From Oscillospiraceae bacterium (GTDB lineage Bacteria; Bacillota; Clostridia; Oscillospirales; Ruminococcaceae): a stretch of 64,000 nt of DNA. Location: NCBI GenBank assembly GCA_900768995.1, contig CAAGEZ010000024.1:21105-85104 (forward strand). The letters are read 5' to 3'. Each line of letters begins with the position of its first letter. Positions within the stretch are counted from its first letter, which is position 1. The position numbers and the translations under genes are program-made. This document shows positions 1-10,300 of the stretch, piece after piece. The notes below the pieces were generated by a model. That model was not told the DNA's origin. It ran no database searches and saw nothing but the letters and a program-made list of their open reading frames with translations.

Positions 1-7
1 ATACATA

Positions 8-33
8 CCTCCGTAAATTTATATTGTATTATA
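8..33 (-). promoter_or_regulatory. Ribosome binding site and possible -10 of a gene beyond the left edge
   Basis: On the minus strand a TATAAT hexamer (28-33) is followed by GGAGG (8-12) that points off the left edge. This suggests a minus-strand gene starts just outside the window. No good -35 box is visible at the right distance, so only the Shine-Dalgarno sequence is convincing. Confidence 0.35.
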
Positions 34-50
34 CTTTTGAATTAACGTGT

Positions 51-1136
51 TTATTCCATTGCACCGTCAATGACGCCGCCGCCCACAACGATGTCGCCGT
101 CATAGAAAACGCAGGCCTGTCCCTTTGCGGGGGCTCTCACGGGGGAGGAAAATTCCACCCTCATAATTCCGTTTTCCTCGGGGAATATGACAGCCTCCTG
201 CTCCTTGGCGCTGTATCTTGCCTTGGCTGTGACTTTCATCGGTTCGGTAAGCTTTTCCACAGAAATGAGGTTCACATCTCTCAGGAAAAGCACAGACTTG
301 AAAAGGTCCTTTTCATCGGATAATGTGACCGTGCTCCTTTCGGGGTCCTTGGCAGTCACGAAAACAGGCTTGCCGAATGTAACGCCAAGCCCACGGCGCT
401 GTCCTATGGTGTAGTTTATGATGCCCGAATGTGTGCCTATCTTATTGCCCGAATTGTCAATGAAATCGCCGCTTTTCGGCTCATAGCCCGTGTATCTTTT
501 GATGAACGCCGCATAGTCTCCGTCGGGGACAAAGCAGATGTCCTGACTGTCGGGCTTTCGGGAATTTATAAGCCCACGCTCCTCAGCGTACTGCCTTATT
601 GCGGGCTTGTCAGTGCCGTAAAGGGGGAAAAGTGTGTGGGCAAGCTGCTCCTGCGTCAGGGTGTAGAGCACATAGGTCTGGTCCTTGCGCCTGTCCGCAG
701 GGCGCTTTAGGAGATATCTGCCGTTTTCAAGGGCGATGTCAGCATAATGCCCCGTGGCGATATAGTCAAATTCAAGGAGCATTGCCCGCCTGAGCATAAG
801 GTCGAATTTAAGATGACTGTTGCACTCAATGCAGGGATTGGGGGTCTCGCCCTTTATATAGCTGTCGGCAAACGGCTTCATTACGTGCTTGCCGAACTCA
901 TCTGTAAAATTCAGGGTAATGTGGTCGATGCCCAGCTTTCTGCACACGCTCCTTGCGTCGTCAACATCGGCAAGTGAGCAGCAGCCACCCTCGCCGTAGC
1001 CCTTTCCGAGAACGGAATTATCATACATTTTTAAGGTGCAGCCGCAGACCTCATAGCCCTTGTCACATAAAAGTGCTGCGGCAGCAGAGCTGTCAACGCC
1101 TCCGCTCATTCCTACGAGGACTCTTTTTTTAGCCAT
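51..1136 (-). CDS. mnmA: tRNA-specific 2-thiouridylase MnmA
   Basis: This enzyme thiolates U34 at the wobble position of Lys, Glu and Gln tRNAs in the cytoplasm, using ATP to adenylate the base and sulfur relayed from a cysteine desulfurase. The PP-loop motif GMSGGVDSS is at residues 9-17. The nucleophile is Cys102 in NPCIEC, and the partner cysteine is Cys201 in DICFVPDG. The length of 361 aa is normal for the family. I chose ATG at 1136 because GGAGG lies 7 nt upstream and family homology begins there; an open frame extends further upstream but overlaps the neighbouring gene. The ATG overlaps the stop of the preceding gene (TAATG), so translation is probably coupled. It is the last gene of the 4548-to-51 operon. 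Confidence 0.97.
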   Translation of the reverse strand: MAKKRVLVGMSGGVDSSAAAALLCDKGYEVCGCTLKMYDNSVLGKGYGEGGCCSLADVDDARSVCRKLGIDHITLNFTDEFGKHVMKPFADSYIKGETPNPCIECNSHLKFDLMLRRAMLLEFDYIATGHYADIALENGRYLLKRPADRRKDQTYVLYTLTQEQLAHTLFPLYGTDKPAIRQYAEERGLINSRKPDSQDICFVPDGDYAAFIKRYTGYEPKSGDFIDNSGNKIGTHSGIINYTIGQRRGLGVTFGKPVFVTAKDPERSTVTLSDEKDLFKSVLFLRDVNLISVEKLTEPMKVTAKARYSAKEQEAVIFPEENGIMRVEFSSPVRAPAKGQACVFYDGDIVVGGGVIDGAME

Positions 1137-1780
1137 TATCTGTCCTCCTTTTTGAACAAATGAACAAGTCTTGTGAGAGCCATCCCTCCCACGGATTCGA
1201 TGAACGGTGAGAACGCAAGAACATAGTGCCAGAAAGCGTATGCTCCCGTTCCCGTGTATTTTATCATCACCGCAAAAATGCATATCACCGAGAAAATTCC
1301 GCCGAACTGAATGGCGCATACACGGTCATATGAGCGGTCTTTCGACAGCAGGCGGGCTGTGAGCAGATTTATGACAAGTCCTGCGACCGAGCCTGCCACA
1401 ATGCCCATAAGCTTCCCCACGGATTCTCCCGAATATATCATTCTTATGTTGAATTTTGTTCCGAGAAGATAGTAGAAAAGGAAGAATGCAAGTGCGGGGA
1501 TAACGTCCCTGAGATAGAAAATTATGCCGCCAAATTTTAAGAATTTAAGGGGAGTGTCCGAGTAAACGGCGGTGTGGCTCTCAGTCACGTTTCTTTTGAG
1601 AATGACCTGCTTTTCACCGTCAAATTCCTTTTTACTGTATGTCAGCGTGACAGAGCCGTCCTCTTCGTACTGCCTGCTGCCCTTGGAGTAGCCCTTGAGT
1701 ACGAGATCGAGCAGTTTTTCAGCTTCATTAAAGCGCTCGTGGCGGGGAAGATATGATATCACATAGCCGTAGCTCAGCAT
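1136..1780 (-). CDS. Four-helix membrane protein of unknown function
   Basis: I do not recognise this 214-aa protein. Residues 1-80 form a soluble domain rich in charged residues. Roughly four hydrophobic segments follow (about 83-106, 126-145, 155-175 and 183-205), and the protein ends in a basic-acidic tail (FKKEDR). It lies between the HAD phosphatase (its ATG directly abuts that gene's stop) and mnmA, which it overlaps by one base. It is therefore cotranscribed with the ABC-F and HAD genes. Nothing in the sequence suggests a substrate or partner. Confidence 0.75.
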   Translation of the reverse strand: MLSYGYVISYLPRHERFNEAEKLLDLVLKGYSKGSRQYEEDGSVTLTYSKKEFDGEKQVILKRNVTESHTAVYSDTPLKFLKFGGIIFYLRDVIPALAFFLFYYLLGTKFNIRMIYSGESVGKLMGIVAGSVAGLVINLLTARLLSKDRSYDRVCAIQFGGIFSVICIFAVMIKYTGTGAYAFWHYVLAFSPFIESVGGMALTRLVHLFKKEDR

Positions 1781-2419
1781 TTATATCAGCTCCTTAAAAC
1801 TTTCTATGCGGCGGTGGACGCAGCCTTTCAGTGCTTCAAAATCTCCGAAATGACCGCTGTTTGTGCCGATAGTGTAAAATCCGCTGTCAAAGGCAGTTTT
1901 GGCGGCGTGGGGTGAATCCTCGATAACGGCGGTCTCAGCGGGAGATGTGCCCATTTTTTCGGCGCACATATAAAATATCTTTGGGTCATCTTTTGATGAG
2001 CCTGCTTCGTCGGAGGTTATGATAAATTCGAGGCTGTCGAGAATGCCGTTGTGCCGTAAAACGCCCTCAGCAAGCTCCCGTGAATTTGATGTTGCGGCGC
2101 ACATTTTTATGCCCCGTTTTTTTAAAGCTTCGATCAGCTCCTTTGCATAGGGCATAAGCTTTACTTCATAGAAATATTTTTCTCTGACTATCTCGGTTAT
2201 CTCCTCAGCAACGCTTTCAAGGCTGTCGGGGATATGGTAAAGCTGTCTCAGATATTCGGCGGCACTCATAAAATGCATTGTTTTCATTGCCGCCGAAACA
2301 GAGCTGTCATATTCATATCCACGGCGGGCGAGAAATATCCTGTCCGCCTCCGCCCATACGTCAAGACTGTCCGCAAGAGTTCCGTCAATGTCAAAAATGA
2401 CCGCTTTGATATTGTTCAT
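1781..2419 (-). CDS. HAD-superfamily phosphatase (beta-phosphoglucomutase/Gph-like)
   Basis: This 212-aa cytoplasmic hydrolase has the HAD motifs in order: DIDGT (nucleophile Asp10 and acid Asp12), TSNS as motif II, the KDDPKIF lysine as motif III, and VIEDSPHA as motif IV. A helical cap of about 70 residues is inserted after motif I, as in subfamily IA enzymes such as phosphoglycolate phosphatase and beta-phosphoglucomutase. The substrate cannot be read from the sequence. The gene starts 3 nt after a tiny upstream gene and abuts the membrane protein gene downstream, so it belongs to the ABC-F/mnmA operon. Confidence 0.9.
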   Translation of the reverse strand: MNNIKAVIFDIDGTLADSLDVWAEADRIFLARRGYEYDSSVSAAMKTMHFMSAAEYLRQLYHIPDSLESVAEEITEIVREKYFYEVKLMPYAKELIEALKKRGIKMCAATSNSRELAEGVLRHNGILDSLEFIITSDEAGSSKDDPKIFYMCAEKMGTSPAETAVIEDSPHAAKTAFDSGFYTIGTNSGHFGDFEALKGCVHRRIESFKELI

Positions 2420-2422
2420 AGG

Positions 2423-2590
2423 TCAGCCCTCAACGGAATATGTGAGGTTTTCCCACAGAAGTGAAACGCCGATGTCCGTTTCCTCGGGGAGAAGTGCCAT
2501 TGCTATGAAAAGCTCATCGCCAGTGGACTTGTCCTTCAGTGTGGCATATTCGCCCTCTATCTTTATCACGGTGTAGTGCTTTGTCTCCAT
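2423..2590 (-). CDS. 55-aa protein, DUF3006-like small beta protein
   Basis: A short open frame fills the gap between the ABC-F and HAD genes. It starts at ATG 2590, and its Shine-Dalgarno sequence GAGGA lies inside the end of the ABC-F gene, 5-6 nt upstream. It ends at TGA 3 nt before the HAD start. The protein begins METKHYTVIKIEGEYATL and continues with alternating polar and hydrophobic residues like a small beta-barrel; the opening resembles DUF3006 proteins. Tight packing and a good ribosome binding site argue that it is real. The family link is an impression, and the function is unknown. Confidence 0.65.
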   Translation of the reverse strand: METKHYTVIKIEGEYATLKDKSTGDELFIAMALLPEETDIGVSLLWENLTYSVEG

Positions 2591-2592
2591 TT

Positions 2593-4548
2593 TTATTCCT
2601 CATCTTCCTCACTGAGCATCAGCCATTCGTCGGAATAATCCGCGGACTGCTGCTTGAGCTGCTCGTATTCGGCACATTTTTCATTCATAAGTACATAGTC
2701 CGCCGCAGCTTCTGGGGAGGTCATTTCCTCCTGAACAGCCGCCATTTTCACTTCAAGCTCGCTTATGAGCTTTTCAAGCTCTCTTATGCGGCTCCTGCGC
2801 TTTGCGTCCTTTGCCCTCTGCTCCTTAGAGCGGTATGCGGCGGCGTTTTTCTTTTCCGCCTCTTCCTTGGCCTTCTGCTGCTTTATCTCAGCCTGAGCCT
2901 CCTGCTCCGCCTGTACCTTTGCACGCTTTGCGGCGAGGTATTCTTCAAAGCCGCTGTTATATTCGCAGAGCTGTCCGGGAGTTATCTCAAATATCCTGTC
3001 GCATACACGGCTGAGAAGATATCTGTCGTGGGACACAAGAATCACAGTGCCCTCAAATTTTGCAAGAGCATCTTCCAAAACTTCCTTTGCGTCAATGTCA
3101 AGGTGGTTCGTAGGCTCATCAAGAATGAGTACATTTCCACGCTCCAGCATCATAATTGCAAAGCACAGCTTGGCTCTCTCGCCGCCGCTTATAACGCCAA
3201 CCTGCTTGAACACATTCTCGCCCGTGAATTTCACAAGACCCAGCAGGCTTCTCACCTGTTCATCGGTCATACCACGGCGGCGGTCGTGAATTTCGTCAAT
3301 GACCGTCTTGTTAAAATCAAGCTGGGAATTTTCCTGATCGAAGTAGGATATTTTTACATTTTTGTTCCACTCAACAGAACCCTTTGGTGTGCGGATATCC
3401 TTGCGGATAATTTTAAGCAGTGTTGATTTTCCAATGCCGTTTGCGCCCACAATGCCTATCTTGTCCCCACGGCGGACGTTGAATGAGATGTTTTCCGCAA
3501 GCACCTTGTCACCGGCCGCAACGGTGATGCCCTTTACAGCAAGGACATCGAGAGGCGGCTCGTAGTCATACTCAAAGCGTATCTTCGCCTTTTTCTCATA
3601 TGTCACGGGCTTTTCGAGAATTTCCATAGCTTCAAGCTTTTTGACCCTGCTCTTCGCCATTGCGGAGGTGGTCGCACGGACGATGTTCCTGTCAACAAAA
3701 TCCTGAAGCTTTGCTATCTCAGCCTGCTGTGCCTCGTATTCTTTCATTCTCCGCTCAACATCGGCGGCTTTCAGCTCGGTGAATTTGGTATAATTGCCCT
3801 TCCACCTGCGGAGCTTTGTCCGCTCTATTTCGCATATAGATGTGCATAGCTTGTCAAGGAAATATCGGTCATGGGACACGATAAGTAGTGCTCCCTTGTA
3901 ATCGGAAAGGTAGTCCTCCAACCACATTATTGTGTCAAAATCAAGGTGGTTCGTTGGCTCATCGAGAATGAGCAGGCGGGGATTTTCGAGGAGGAGCTTC
4001 GCCATTGCAAGACGGGTCTTTTCGCCGCCGCTGAGGGTGGCTATGACCTGATCGTAGGTCTCAGGGCCAAAGCCCATACCGTTTAAGACCGTTTTTATCT
4101 TCACGTTTATGAGATAGCCTTCGTTTGACTCAAAGTAAGCGGTCTTGCGGGCATATTCTGCGCTTATCTCGTTAAAATGCTTCTCGTTCCGATGAACCTC
4201 GGGGCGGGACATTTCTTCTTCAAGGCGTCTCAGCTCGTCCTGAACGGACAAAAGCTCGGAGAATACCGACTGCATTTCCTCCATTACCTTAGAGGAGCGG
4301 TCAAGACCCGAGTTCTGCTCCAGAAAGCCTACCGATGAACCCCTGGTGACCGCAAGATGAGGGACATTGGGCTCGGGCTGGGACTCATATTCCTCCTTGC
4401 CCGTGATTATTTTCAGAAGTGTGGACTTTCCGCAGCCGTTCACACCCACAAGTCCTATCCTGTCATTGTCCTCAATTGTAAGACAAACGTTGTCAAGAAT
4501 GGTTTTTCCGTTATATATCTTTGAGATATTTTCCATTGAAAGTATCAT
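2593..4548 (-). CDS. ABC-F family ATP-binding protein
   Basis: This 651-aa soluble protein has two ABC cassettes in one chain and no membrane segments, which defines the ABC-F translation-factor family (Uup, EttA, YdiF, antibiotic-resistance ABC-Fs). Walker A motifs are GVNGCGKST (about 35-43) and GANGIGKST (about 365). Signatures LSGGEKTRLA and ISGGERAKL and two DEPTNHLD Walker B motifs are all present. A P-site-tRNA-interacting linker lies between the cassettes. The last 100 residues are a charged coiled coil, as in YdiF/Uup. ABC-F proteins act on the ribosome; whether this one gives resistance or aids stalled translation cannot be decided. It is first in the operon, with a consensus promoter at 4585-4613. 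Confidence 0.93.
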   Translation of the reverse strand: MILSMENISKIYNGKTILDNVCLTIEDNDRIGLVGVNGCGKSTLLKIITGKEEYESQPEPNVPHLAVTRGSSVGFLEQNSGLDRSSKVMEEMQSVFSELLSVQDELRRLEEEMSRPEVHRNEKHFNEISAEYARKTAYFESNEGYLINVKIKTVLNGMGFGPETYDQVIATLSGGEKTRLAMAKLLLENPRLLILDEPTNHLDFDTIMWLEDYLSDYKGALLIVSHDRYFLDKLCTSICEIERTKLRRWKGNYTKFTELKAADVERRMKEYEAQQAEIAKLQDFVDRNIVRATTSAMAKSRVKKLEAMEILEKPVTYEKKAKIRFEYDYEPPLDVLAVKGITVAAGDKVLAENISFNVRRGDKIGIVGANGIGKSTLLKIIRKDIRTPKGSVEWNKNVKISYFDQENSQLDFNKTVIDEIHDRRRGMTDEQVRSLLGLVKFTGENVFKQVGVISGGERAKLCFAIMMLERGNVLILDEPTNHLDIDAKEVLEDALAKFEGTVILVSHDRYLLSRVCDRIFEITPGQLCEYNSGFEEYLAAKRAKVQAEQEAQAEIKQQKAKEEAEKKNAAAYRSKEQRAKDAKRRSRIRELEKLISELEVKMAAVQEEMTSPEAAADYVLMNEKCAEYEQLKQQSADYSDEWLMLSEEDEE

Positions 4549-4584
4549 TTTGCTGTTCTCCCGATAAAAAAGTCATATATATTT

Positions 4585-4613
4585 ATTATAACATAACCTA
4601 AAATCAATTTCAA
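4585..4613 (-). promoter_or_regulatory. Sigma-A promoter of the ABC-F operon
   Basis: On the minus strand TTGAAA (4608-4613) and TATAAT (4585-4590) are separated by exactly 17 bp. The -10 box lies about 37 nt before the ABC-F start. Confidence 0.88.
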
Positions 4614-4701
4614 GAAGTTAATGCATTTTTCTGCTGTTTTGCATTTTCGACTTATTCGAAAAAACAGTGCATTATTTCGTTATAATTATATAAAATGCAC
4701 A

Positions 4702-4730
4702 TTGACATTTTGTGCAGTCTGTTCTATAAT
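4702..4730 (+). promoter_or_regulatory. Consensus sigma-A promoter of the MMPL operon
   Basis: TTGACA (4702-4707) and TATAAT (4725-4730) are separated by 17 bp, both hexamers perfect. Such a strong promoter, overlapped by a palindrome, suggests the operon is kept off by a repressor. Confidence 0.92.
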
Positions 4731-4754
4731 ACTTTATTATATAGTATTATAGAA
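4722..4754. promoter_or_regulatory. Perfect 11-bp inverted repeat over the -10 box (likely repressor operator)
   Basis: TTCTATAATAC (4722-4732) and GTATTATAGAA (4744-4754) are perfect inverted copies separated by 11 bp. The left arm contains the -10 hexamer and the right arm lies at about +7 to +17, so a bound dimer would block initiation. Spacing and position fit a TetR-, MarR- or GntR-type operator. No candidate repressor is adjacent. An RNA hairpin in the leader is a weaker alternative. Confidence 0.7.
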
Positions 4755-4777
4755 ACTTTATGTAAGGAGTGAAGCTT

Positions 4778-7315
4778 TTGTCACAGAAATTCCCCGATCC
4801 TCCCAAGGAGGAGAATGAGACCTTTATGTATAAGCTTGCGGCTTTCATTGTTGATAAACGCAATCTGGTATTCCTTTTATGGATATTCCTGCTGATATTC
4901 AGCATTTTTGCCAGCAGCTGGGTAAAGGTCGAGAACGACATCACCGCATACCTCCCCGATTCCACTGAAACAAGGCGTGGACTTACCCTTATGGACGAGC
5001 AGTTCACCACCTACGGCACCGCTTCCGTAATGGTGTCGAACATCACCTATGATGAGGCTGAGGCGCTTGTGGAGGAAATGGAGGATATCGATGGCGTTTC
5101 CGAGGTAGCTTTCGACAACACCGAGGATCACTACAAAAATTCCTCCGCAATGTTCTCTGTTACCTTTGACGGCGAGGAGGACGATCAGATAAGCATTGAC
5201 GCTATGGACAAGATAAGGGCTATGCTTGCTGATTATGACCTGTCTGTATCAAGCACCGTGGGAAGCGACTCTTCCGCACAGCTTGCAAAGGAAATGCAGA
5301 CGGTAACGGCTGTTGCTGCGGGAATTATCCTGCTTGTACTGCTGTTCACATCAAAGGCATATGCCGAGATACCCGTGCTTGTAGCTACATTCGGCGCTGC
5401 TGCCCTTGCAAACTCAGGAACAAACTTCCTGCTTGGCACTATCTCATTCATTTCAAACTCCGTAACCATCGTGCTCCAGCTGGCTCTTGCCATCGACTAC
5501 GCTATTATCCTTATCCACCGATACAGCGAAGAGCACGAGCATATGGAAAGCCGTGAAGCGTGTATCACCGCTCTGAGCAAGGCTATCCCCGAGATATCCT
5601 CCAGCTGTCTTACCACCGTTTCGGGTCTTATCGCCCTTGCGTTTATGAAGTTCAGGATAGGCGGAGACCTTGCAATGGTGCTTATCAAGGCAATTATGTT
5701 CAGTATCCTGTCCGTATTTACCCTTATGCCCGGACTTATTATGCTTTTCTCGGGTCTTATCGACAAGACTGTTCATAAGAACTTCGTTCCCAAGATATCC
5801 GCTGTGGGCAAGTTTGCATTTGCCACAAAATATATTATTCCTCCCGTTTTCGTTGCAATTGTGTGCGTTGCATTTGTATTCTCCAACAAGTGCCCCTACT
5901 GCTACGGCACAACTGACCTTGAACACTCCCGCTACAGCGAGCAGCAGCTTGCGGAGCAGAAGATAAAGGACACATTCGGCTCAAATAACCTTGCCGCCCT
6001 CATCGTCCCGTCAGGGGATTATGAATCGGAGAGCAAGCTCATACGGAAGCTTGAAAGCTACAGTCAGGTGGAATCCTGTATGGGTCTTGCAAATATTGAG
6101 GCAATGGACGGCTATGTGCTCACCGATGCACTGACCCCGAGACAGTTCTCCGAGCTTGTTGACCTTGACTATGAAGTGGCAAAGGTGCTTTACGCCGCAT
6201 ATGCCATCAATGAGGAAAACTACGGCGAGGTTGTAAACGGTCTTGAAGCATACTCCGTTCCCCTTATTGATATGTTTATGTTTACATATGACGAGGTGGA
6301 CAAGGGCTATGTCACCCTTGACGATGACCTTATGGACACCCTTGAGGACCTCCACACCACTCTTGACAAGGCGCTTTTACAGCTCAAGAGCGATGAATAC
6401 ACACGAATCCTTGTTTACCTGAATCTCCCCGAAGAGGGCGATGAGACCTTCGACTTCTTACAGACTATTCACAGGGAAGCCGAGAAATATTATCCCGACA
6501 AGGCGGACGAAATTCTCCTCGTGGGCAACTCCACCAGTGACTATGACCTGTCCTCCTCTTTCGTAACGGATAACCTCATCATCAGTATCCTTTCCGCACT
6601 CTTCGTTATCATAATCCTGCTTTTCACATTCAAATCCGCAGGACTTCCCGTTCTCCTTATCGCAGTTATCCAGGGAAGTATCTGGATGAACTTCTCATTC
6701 CCTTACCTTGAAAATACGAGCCTGTTCTTCCTCAGCTACCTTATCGTAAACTCCATTCAGATGGGTGCGAACATCGACTACGCTATCGTTATTTCAAGCC
6801 GATATATGGATCTTAAGCAGGAAATGCCCATTAAGGACGCTATCACCGAGACCCTTAATCAGGCGTTCCCCACTATCATCACATCTGGCGCGATCCTTGC
6901 GGCTGCGGGTATCCTTATCGGTCAGCTTTCCTCCGACGGAACCATTTCCTCTATCGGCGTATGCCTCGGACGAGGAACTATTATGTCCATCGTTCTTGTA
7001 ATGGGCGTTCTTCCCCAGATACTTCTCCTTGGCGATACCATTATCGAAAAGACCTCCTTTACTATCAAGAAGCGTGAGCGCACACAGGTATCCAGCGGCA
7101 AAATTGCTGTTACCGGTATGATCCACGGCTATGTAAACGGACGTGTTGATGCTATCGTTAACGGTATCATCATCGGTGATGTTGACGCTAAGATCGAAAG
7201 CAAGAATTTTGAAGAGCTTGACAAAATTAACGAGGGCTTCAGGTTGGAGAACAGCGGAAATGCCCCCGACAACAGCACCCCCGATGAAAACGAGAGAGAG
7301 GAGGCACGGAAATGA
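4778..7315 (+). CDS. MMPL/RND-superfamily exporter
   Basis: This is an integral membrane transporter of the MMPL (HAE3-like RND) family, about 845 aa. There is one N-terminal helix, a first external domain (about 45-150), five helices to about 345, a second external domain and five or six more helices to about 765, followed by a soluble tail. Internal duplication shows in the paired helix segments LALAIDYAIILIHRYSE and GANIDYAIVISSRYMD, which carry the conserved Asp-Tyr of RND proton relays. TTG at 4778 is favoured because AAGGAG lies 8 nt upstream; GTG 4769 overlaps that site. ATG 4826, preceded by AAGGAGGAG at longer spacing, is a real alternative. The stop overlaps the start of the next gene (ATGA), implying coupling. 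The substrate is unknown; family members export lipids, peptides or drugs. Confidence 0.92.
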   Translation: MSQKFPDPPKEENETFMYKLAAFIVDKRNLVFLLWIFLLIFSIFASSWVKVENDITAYLPDSTETRRGLTLMDEQFTTYGTASVMVSNITYDEAEALVEEMEDIDGVSEVAFDNTEDHYKNSSAMFSVTFDGEEDDQISIDAMDKIRAMLADYDLSVSSTVGSDSSAQLAKEMQTVTAVAAGIILLVLLFTSKAYAEIPVLVATFGAAALANSGTNFLLGTISFISNSVTIVLQLALAIDYAIILIHRYSEEHEHMESREACITALSKAIPEISSSCLTTVSGLIALAFMKFRIGGDLAMVLIKAIMFSILSVFTLMPGLIMLFSGLIDKTVHKNFVPKISAVGKFAFATKYIIPPVFVAIVCVAFVFSNKCPYCYGTTDLEHSRYSEQQLAEQKIKDTFGSNNLAALIVPSGDYESESKLIRKLESYSQVESCMGLANIEAMDGYVLTDALTPRQFSELVDLDYEVAKVLYAAYAINEENYGEVVNGLEAYSVPLIDMFMFTYDEVDKGYVTLDDDLMDTLEDLHTTLDKALLQLKSDEYTRILVYLNLPEEGDETFDFLQTIHREAEKYYPDKADEILLVGNSTSDYDLSSSFVTDNLIISILSALFVIIILLFTFKSAGLPVLLIAVIQGSIWMNFSFPYLENTSLFFLSYLIVNSIQMGANIDYAIVISSRYMDLKQEMPIKDAITETLNQAFPTIITSGAILAAAGILIGQLSSDGTISSIGVCLGRGTIMSIVLVMGVLPQILLLGDTIIEKTSFTIKKRERTQVSSGKIAVTGMIHGYVNGRVDAIVNGIIIGDVDAKIESKNFEELDKINEGFRLENSGNAPDNSTPDENEREEARK

Positions 7316-10300
7316 TGAAAATGAAGCGCTGTGCGGCTGCCGCTCTTGCGGTAATGCTCTCTGTAAGCCCCATATACGGCTGCGGATATGTTTTCGCCGA
7401 GGAGCAGTCTCTTTCGGCTGGAGCTTCTGCAAATGCACTTAAAGAGGACACCGTTTATATCAATTCTGCCGAGGAATATGTGGAGTTTGCCAAAAACTGC
7501 ACCCTCGACAGCTATTCAAGAGGCAAGACCTTTATCCTTAACACCGACATAAATTTCTCAGCCGAAAAGGCAGACTTTATCCCCGTGCCCTCATTCAGCG
7601 GCACATTCGAGGGCAATGGTCACAAGATAAGCGGATTTTCGATAAGCGACAACGGCTCTGTTCAGGGACTTTTCAGATATATTGAAAAAAGCGGCAGGGT
7701 CAAGAGCTTAAGTGTTACCTGCGTGATATCCCCATCGGGCACATCTTCCAAAAGCGGCACTATATGCGGCGTGAACAGGGGAACTATATACGGCTGCACC
7801 GTTGACAGTGTTGTTACGGGCAAGGAATACTGCGGCGGAATTGCGGGCGTTAACGAGGAAACGGGACTTATCTCCTGCTGCAAGGTTGGCGGACGCATTC
7901 AGGCTGAGCATTTCACTGGCGGAATTGCAGGCGAGAATCGTGGCTGCATTATGCTTTCCGAAAACTCGGCCTCCGTAAACACCGATGTGTCCGACAGTGG
8001 ACTTGACATCGAGAACATAAACATTGACGATATCTACTCCACCGAGAAGTCCAACGATTCCACCGATGCAGGCGGAATTGCGGGCTATTCCTCGGGAAAT
8101 ATTATCAAGTGTACCAACCGTGGAGATGTGGGATACTCTCACATCGGCTACAACATCGGCGGTATCTGCGGCAGACAGAACGGCTATGTAAACAGCTGCG
8201 AAAACTACGGCACCATAAACGGCAGAAAGGACACAGGCGGCATAGTCGGTCAGGCAGAGCCACATTTCTCTCTCCTTTTCTCTGAATCCTCAATGCAGAA
8301 GCTGAGAGACAGGCTTGACGAGCTGAATGTTATCGTTGACAAGACCATTGACGACGCAAACAACGCCTCCGACACCGTTTCGGGTGACATCGACACCACC
8401 CTTGACACCCTTAAAGCCGTAAAGAGCGACACCGGCGACCTTATGGATATGACTGACGATATCCTGAACGATAACATCGACTCCGTAAACGAGCTGAGTG
8501 CCCGTGTCACCGACCTTATCGATATGGCAAAGCCTGCGTCCGACAGCTTTTCCGATGCCTCCGATGCATTCAGTGATGCTGTTGACAAGCTTTGGGAGGC
8601 AAATGACCTCCTTGGCGACGCTATGGACAATACGGACAATGCCCTCGACACCCTTTTCCCCGCTCTCGATGACCTGTCCGATGCCCTTAACTCTTTGCAG
8701 GACGCCAACGAATCTATGCAGGACAGCCTTGGAACGGCTCAAAGCTCTATCGGTGATTCAGACGGTCTTGCGGCAACTCTCAATAACCTCCAGAACCAGT
8801 TTTACATAATCGCTCAGAACATCGAGGCTATGAGTGATATCGTCAAGAACCTTATCACCGCTCTCGATGATTTCAATTCATCATCTGACAAGAATGATGC
8901 GATGGACAAGATAAAGGACAGCCTTGACAGACTTCAGGACAGCCTTGACGGTGTTTCCGACCAGCTCAAAGACGCCGATGACGCTATACAGCGACTTCAG
9001 GATCTCCTTGATTCAAATTCCGATGATACAGATGCATACAAGGAATGCATAAGTGAGATACTTGACGTGTTCACAGGCGGCGCATTTGAGGATATGTTTG
9101 ACGCACTTTCCGACCTTATAGACGGCATGAATGACCTTGTTGACAGCTCCGCTATGGACGATATAAAGGACGAAATAACAAAATGCGCCGACCTTATCAG
9201 AAATCAGGGCAATGCGGCTGTTTCTTCGGATATAGACTTATCAAAGCCCGATGCCATAACCTTTGACGACCTCTCCACAATTATAGATTATCTTATGGAC
9301 ACATCATCGGCGGTAGGCGATGCAGAGGGTGCGGCAGGCTCACTTGTTGACAGGATAAAGGAAGCCTGGCCTTTCCTCGATGACGGTGCAGCGGCTGCGA
9401 TAGCGGCGGCATATACCGCAGAGGAAGCCGTTCAGTACACCTCCGACGCTTCCGTGAACCTTTCCGACGGAATGGATCAGCTCCGTGCCATAAACGATTA
9501 TTTCGCAGGCAAGGAGAAGATAAATTTTTCCGGCACAGATGATGAATTTGACGCTCTGAGAACGAGCCTTTCCGACAATATCAGCGATCTGCTGGATAAC
9601 CTTGATGTTCTGAACGCCTCCGCAGGGGATTCGGTCAATATCCTTTCCGATGATTTTAAGGCAATGAACGCCAAGGCTTCCGAGGTATATGACGTTATTA
9701 TGGATATGTCTGACGAGCTTGCAGATGACCCCAAGAGCCTTGAGGATTACACCGAGGATATTTCCTCCTCCGATACCGAGGGCAGGGCTGACGGCAAGAT
9801 AGCAGGCTGCACCAACAACGGTCAGGTCCTTGGCGATGTAAGCGCAGGCGGAATCGTGGGCACAATGGGTATTGAAAATTCCATCGACCCTGAGGGCGAT
9901 ATCGAGCAGAAGGGCGACAGGTCGCTGAACTTCATCTATCAGTCAAGAACAGTTGTGAGAAACTGCACAAATAACGGCGAAGTCAAGTCCAAGAAGGACT
10001 GTGCAGGCGGCATTGCGGGAACAATGGACACAGGCTGCATCATAAACAGCTATGGCTATGGAAATGTTTCCTCCACCGACGGCAGCTATGTTGGCGGCAT
10101 TGCAGGAAAATCCTCCTCGGCTATCTACGGCAGCTATGCAATGTGCCGTATCGAGGGCGATGACTATATCGGCGGAATCGCAGGCTTTGCCCACGATATG
10201 AGCAGCTGCGCAAGCTATGTGATAATTACCGGGTCCGATGAATATTCGGGTGCTGTGGCAGGTGACTGCGACGGCGAAGCAGAGGGCAATATCTTCACCG

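Noticed and set aside
2539..3426. 295-codon frame antisense to the ABC-F gene
   Set aside because: Leu/Phe-rich shadow of charged codons on the other strand, with no start signals.
5890..5905. CPYC in the MMPL exporter as a thioredoxin-like site
   Set aside because: It lies in a loop just after a membrane helix without any thioredoxin fold around it.
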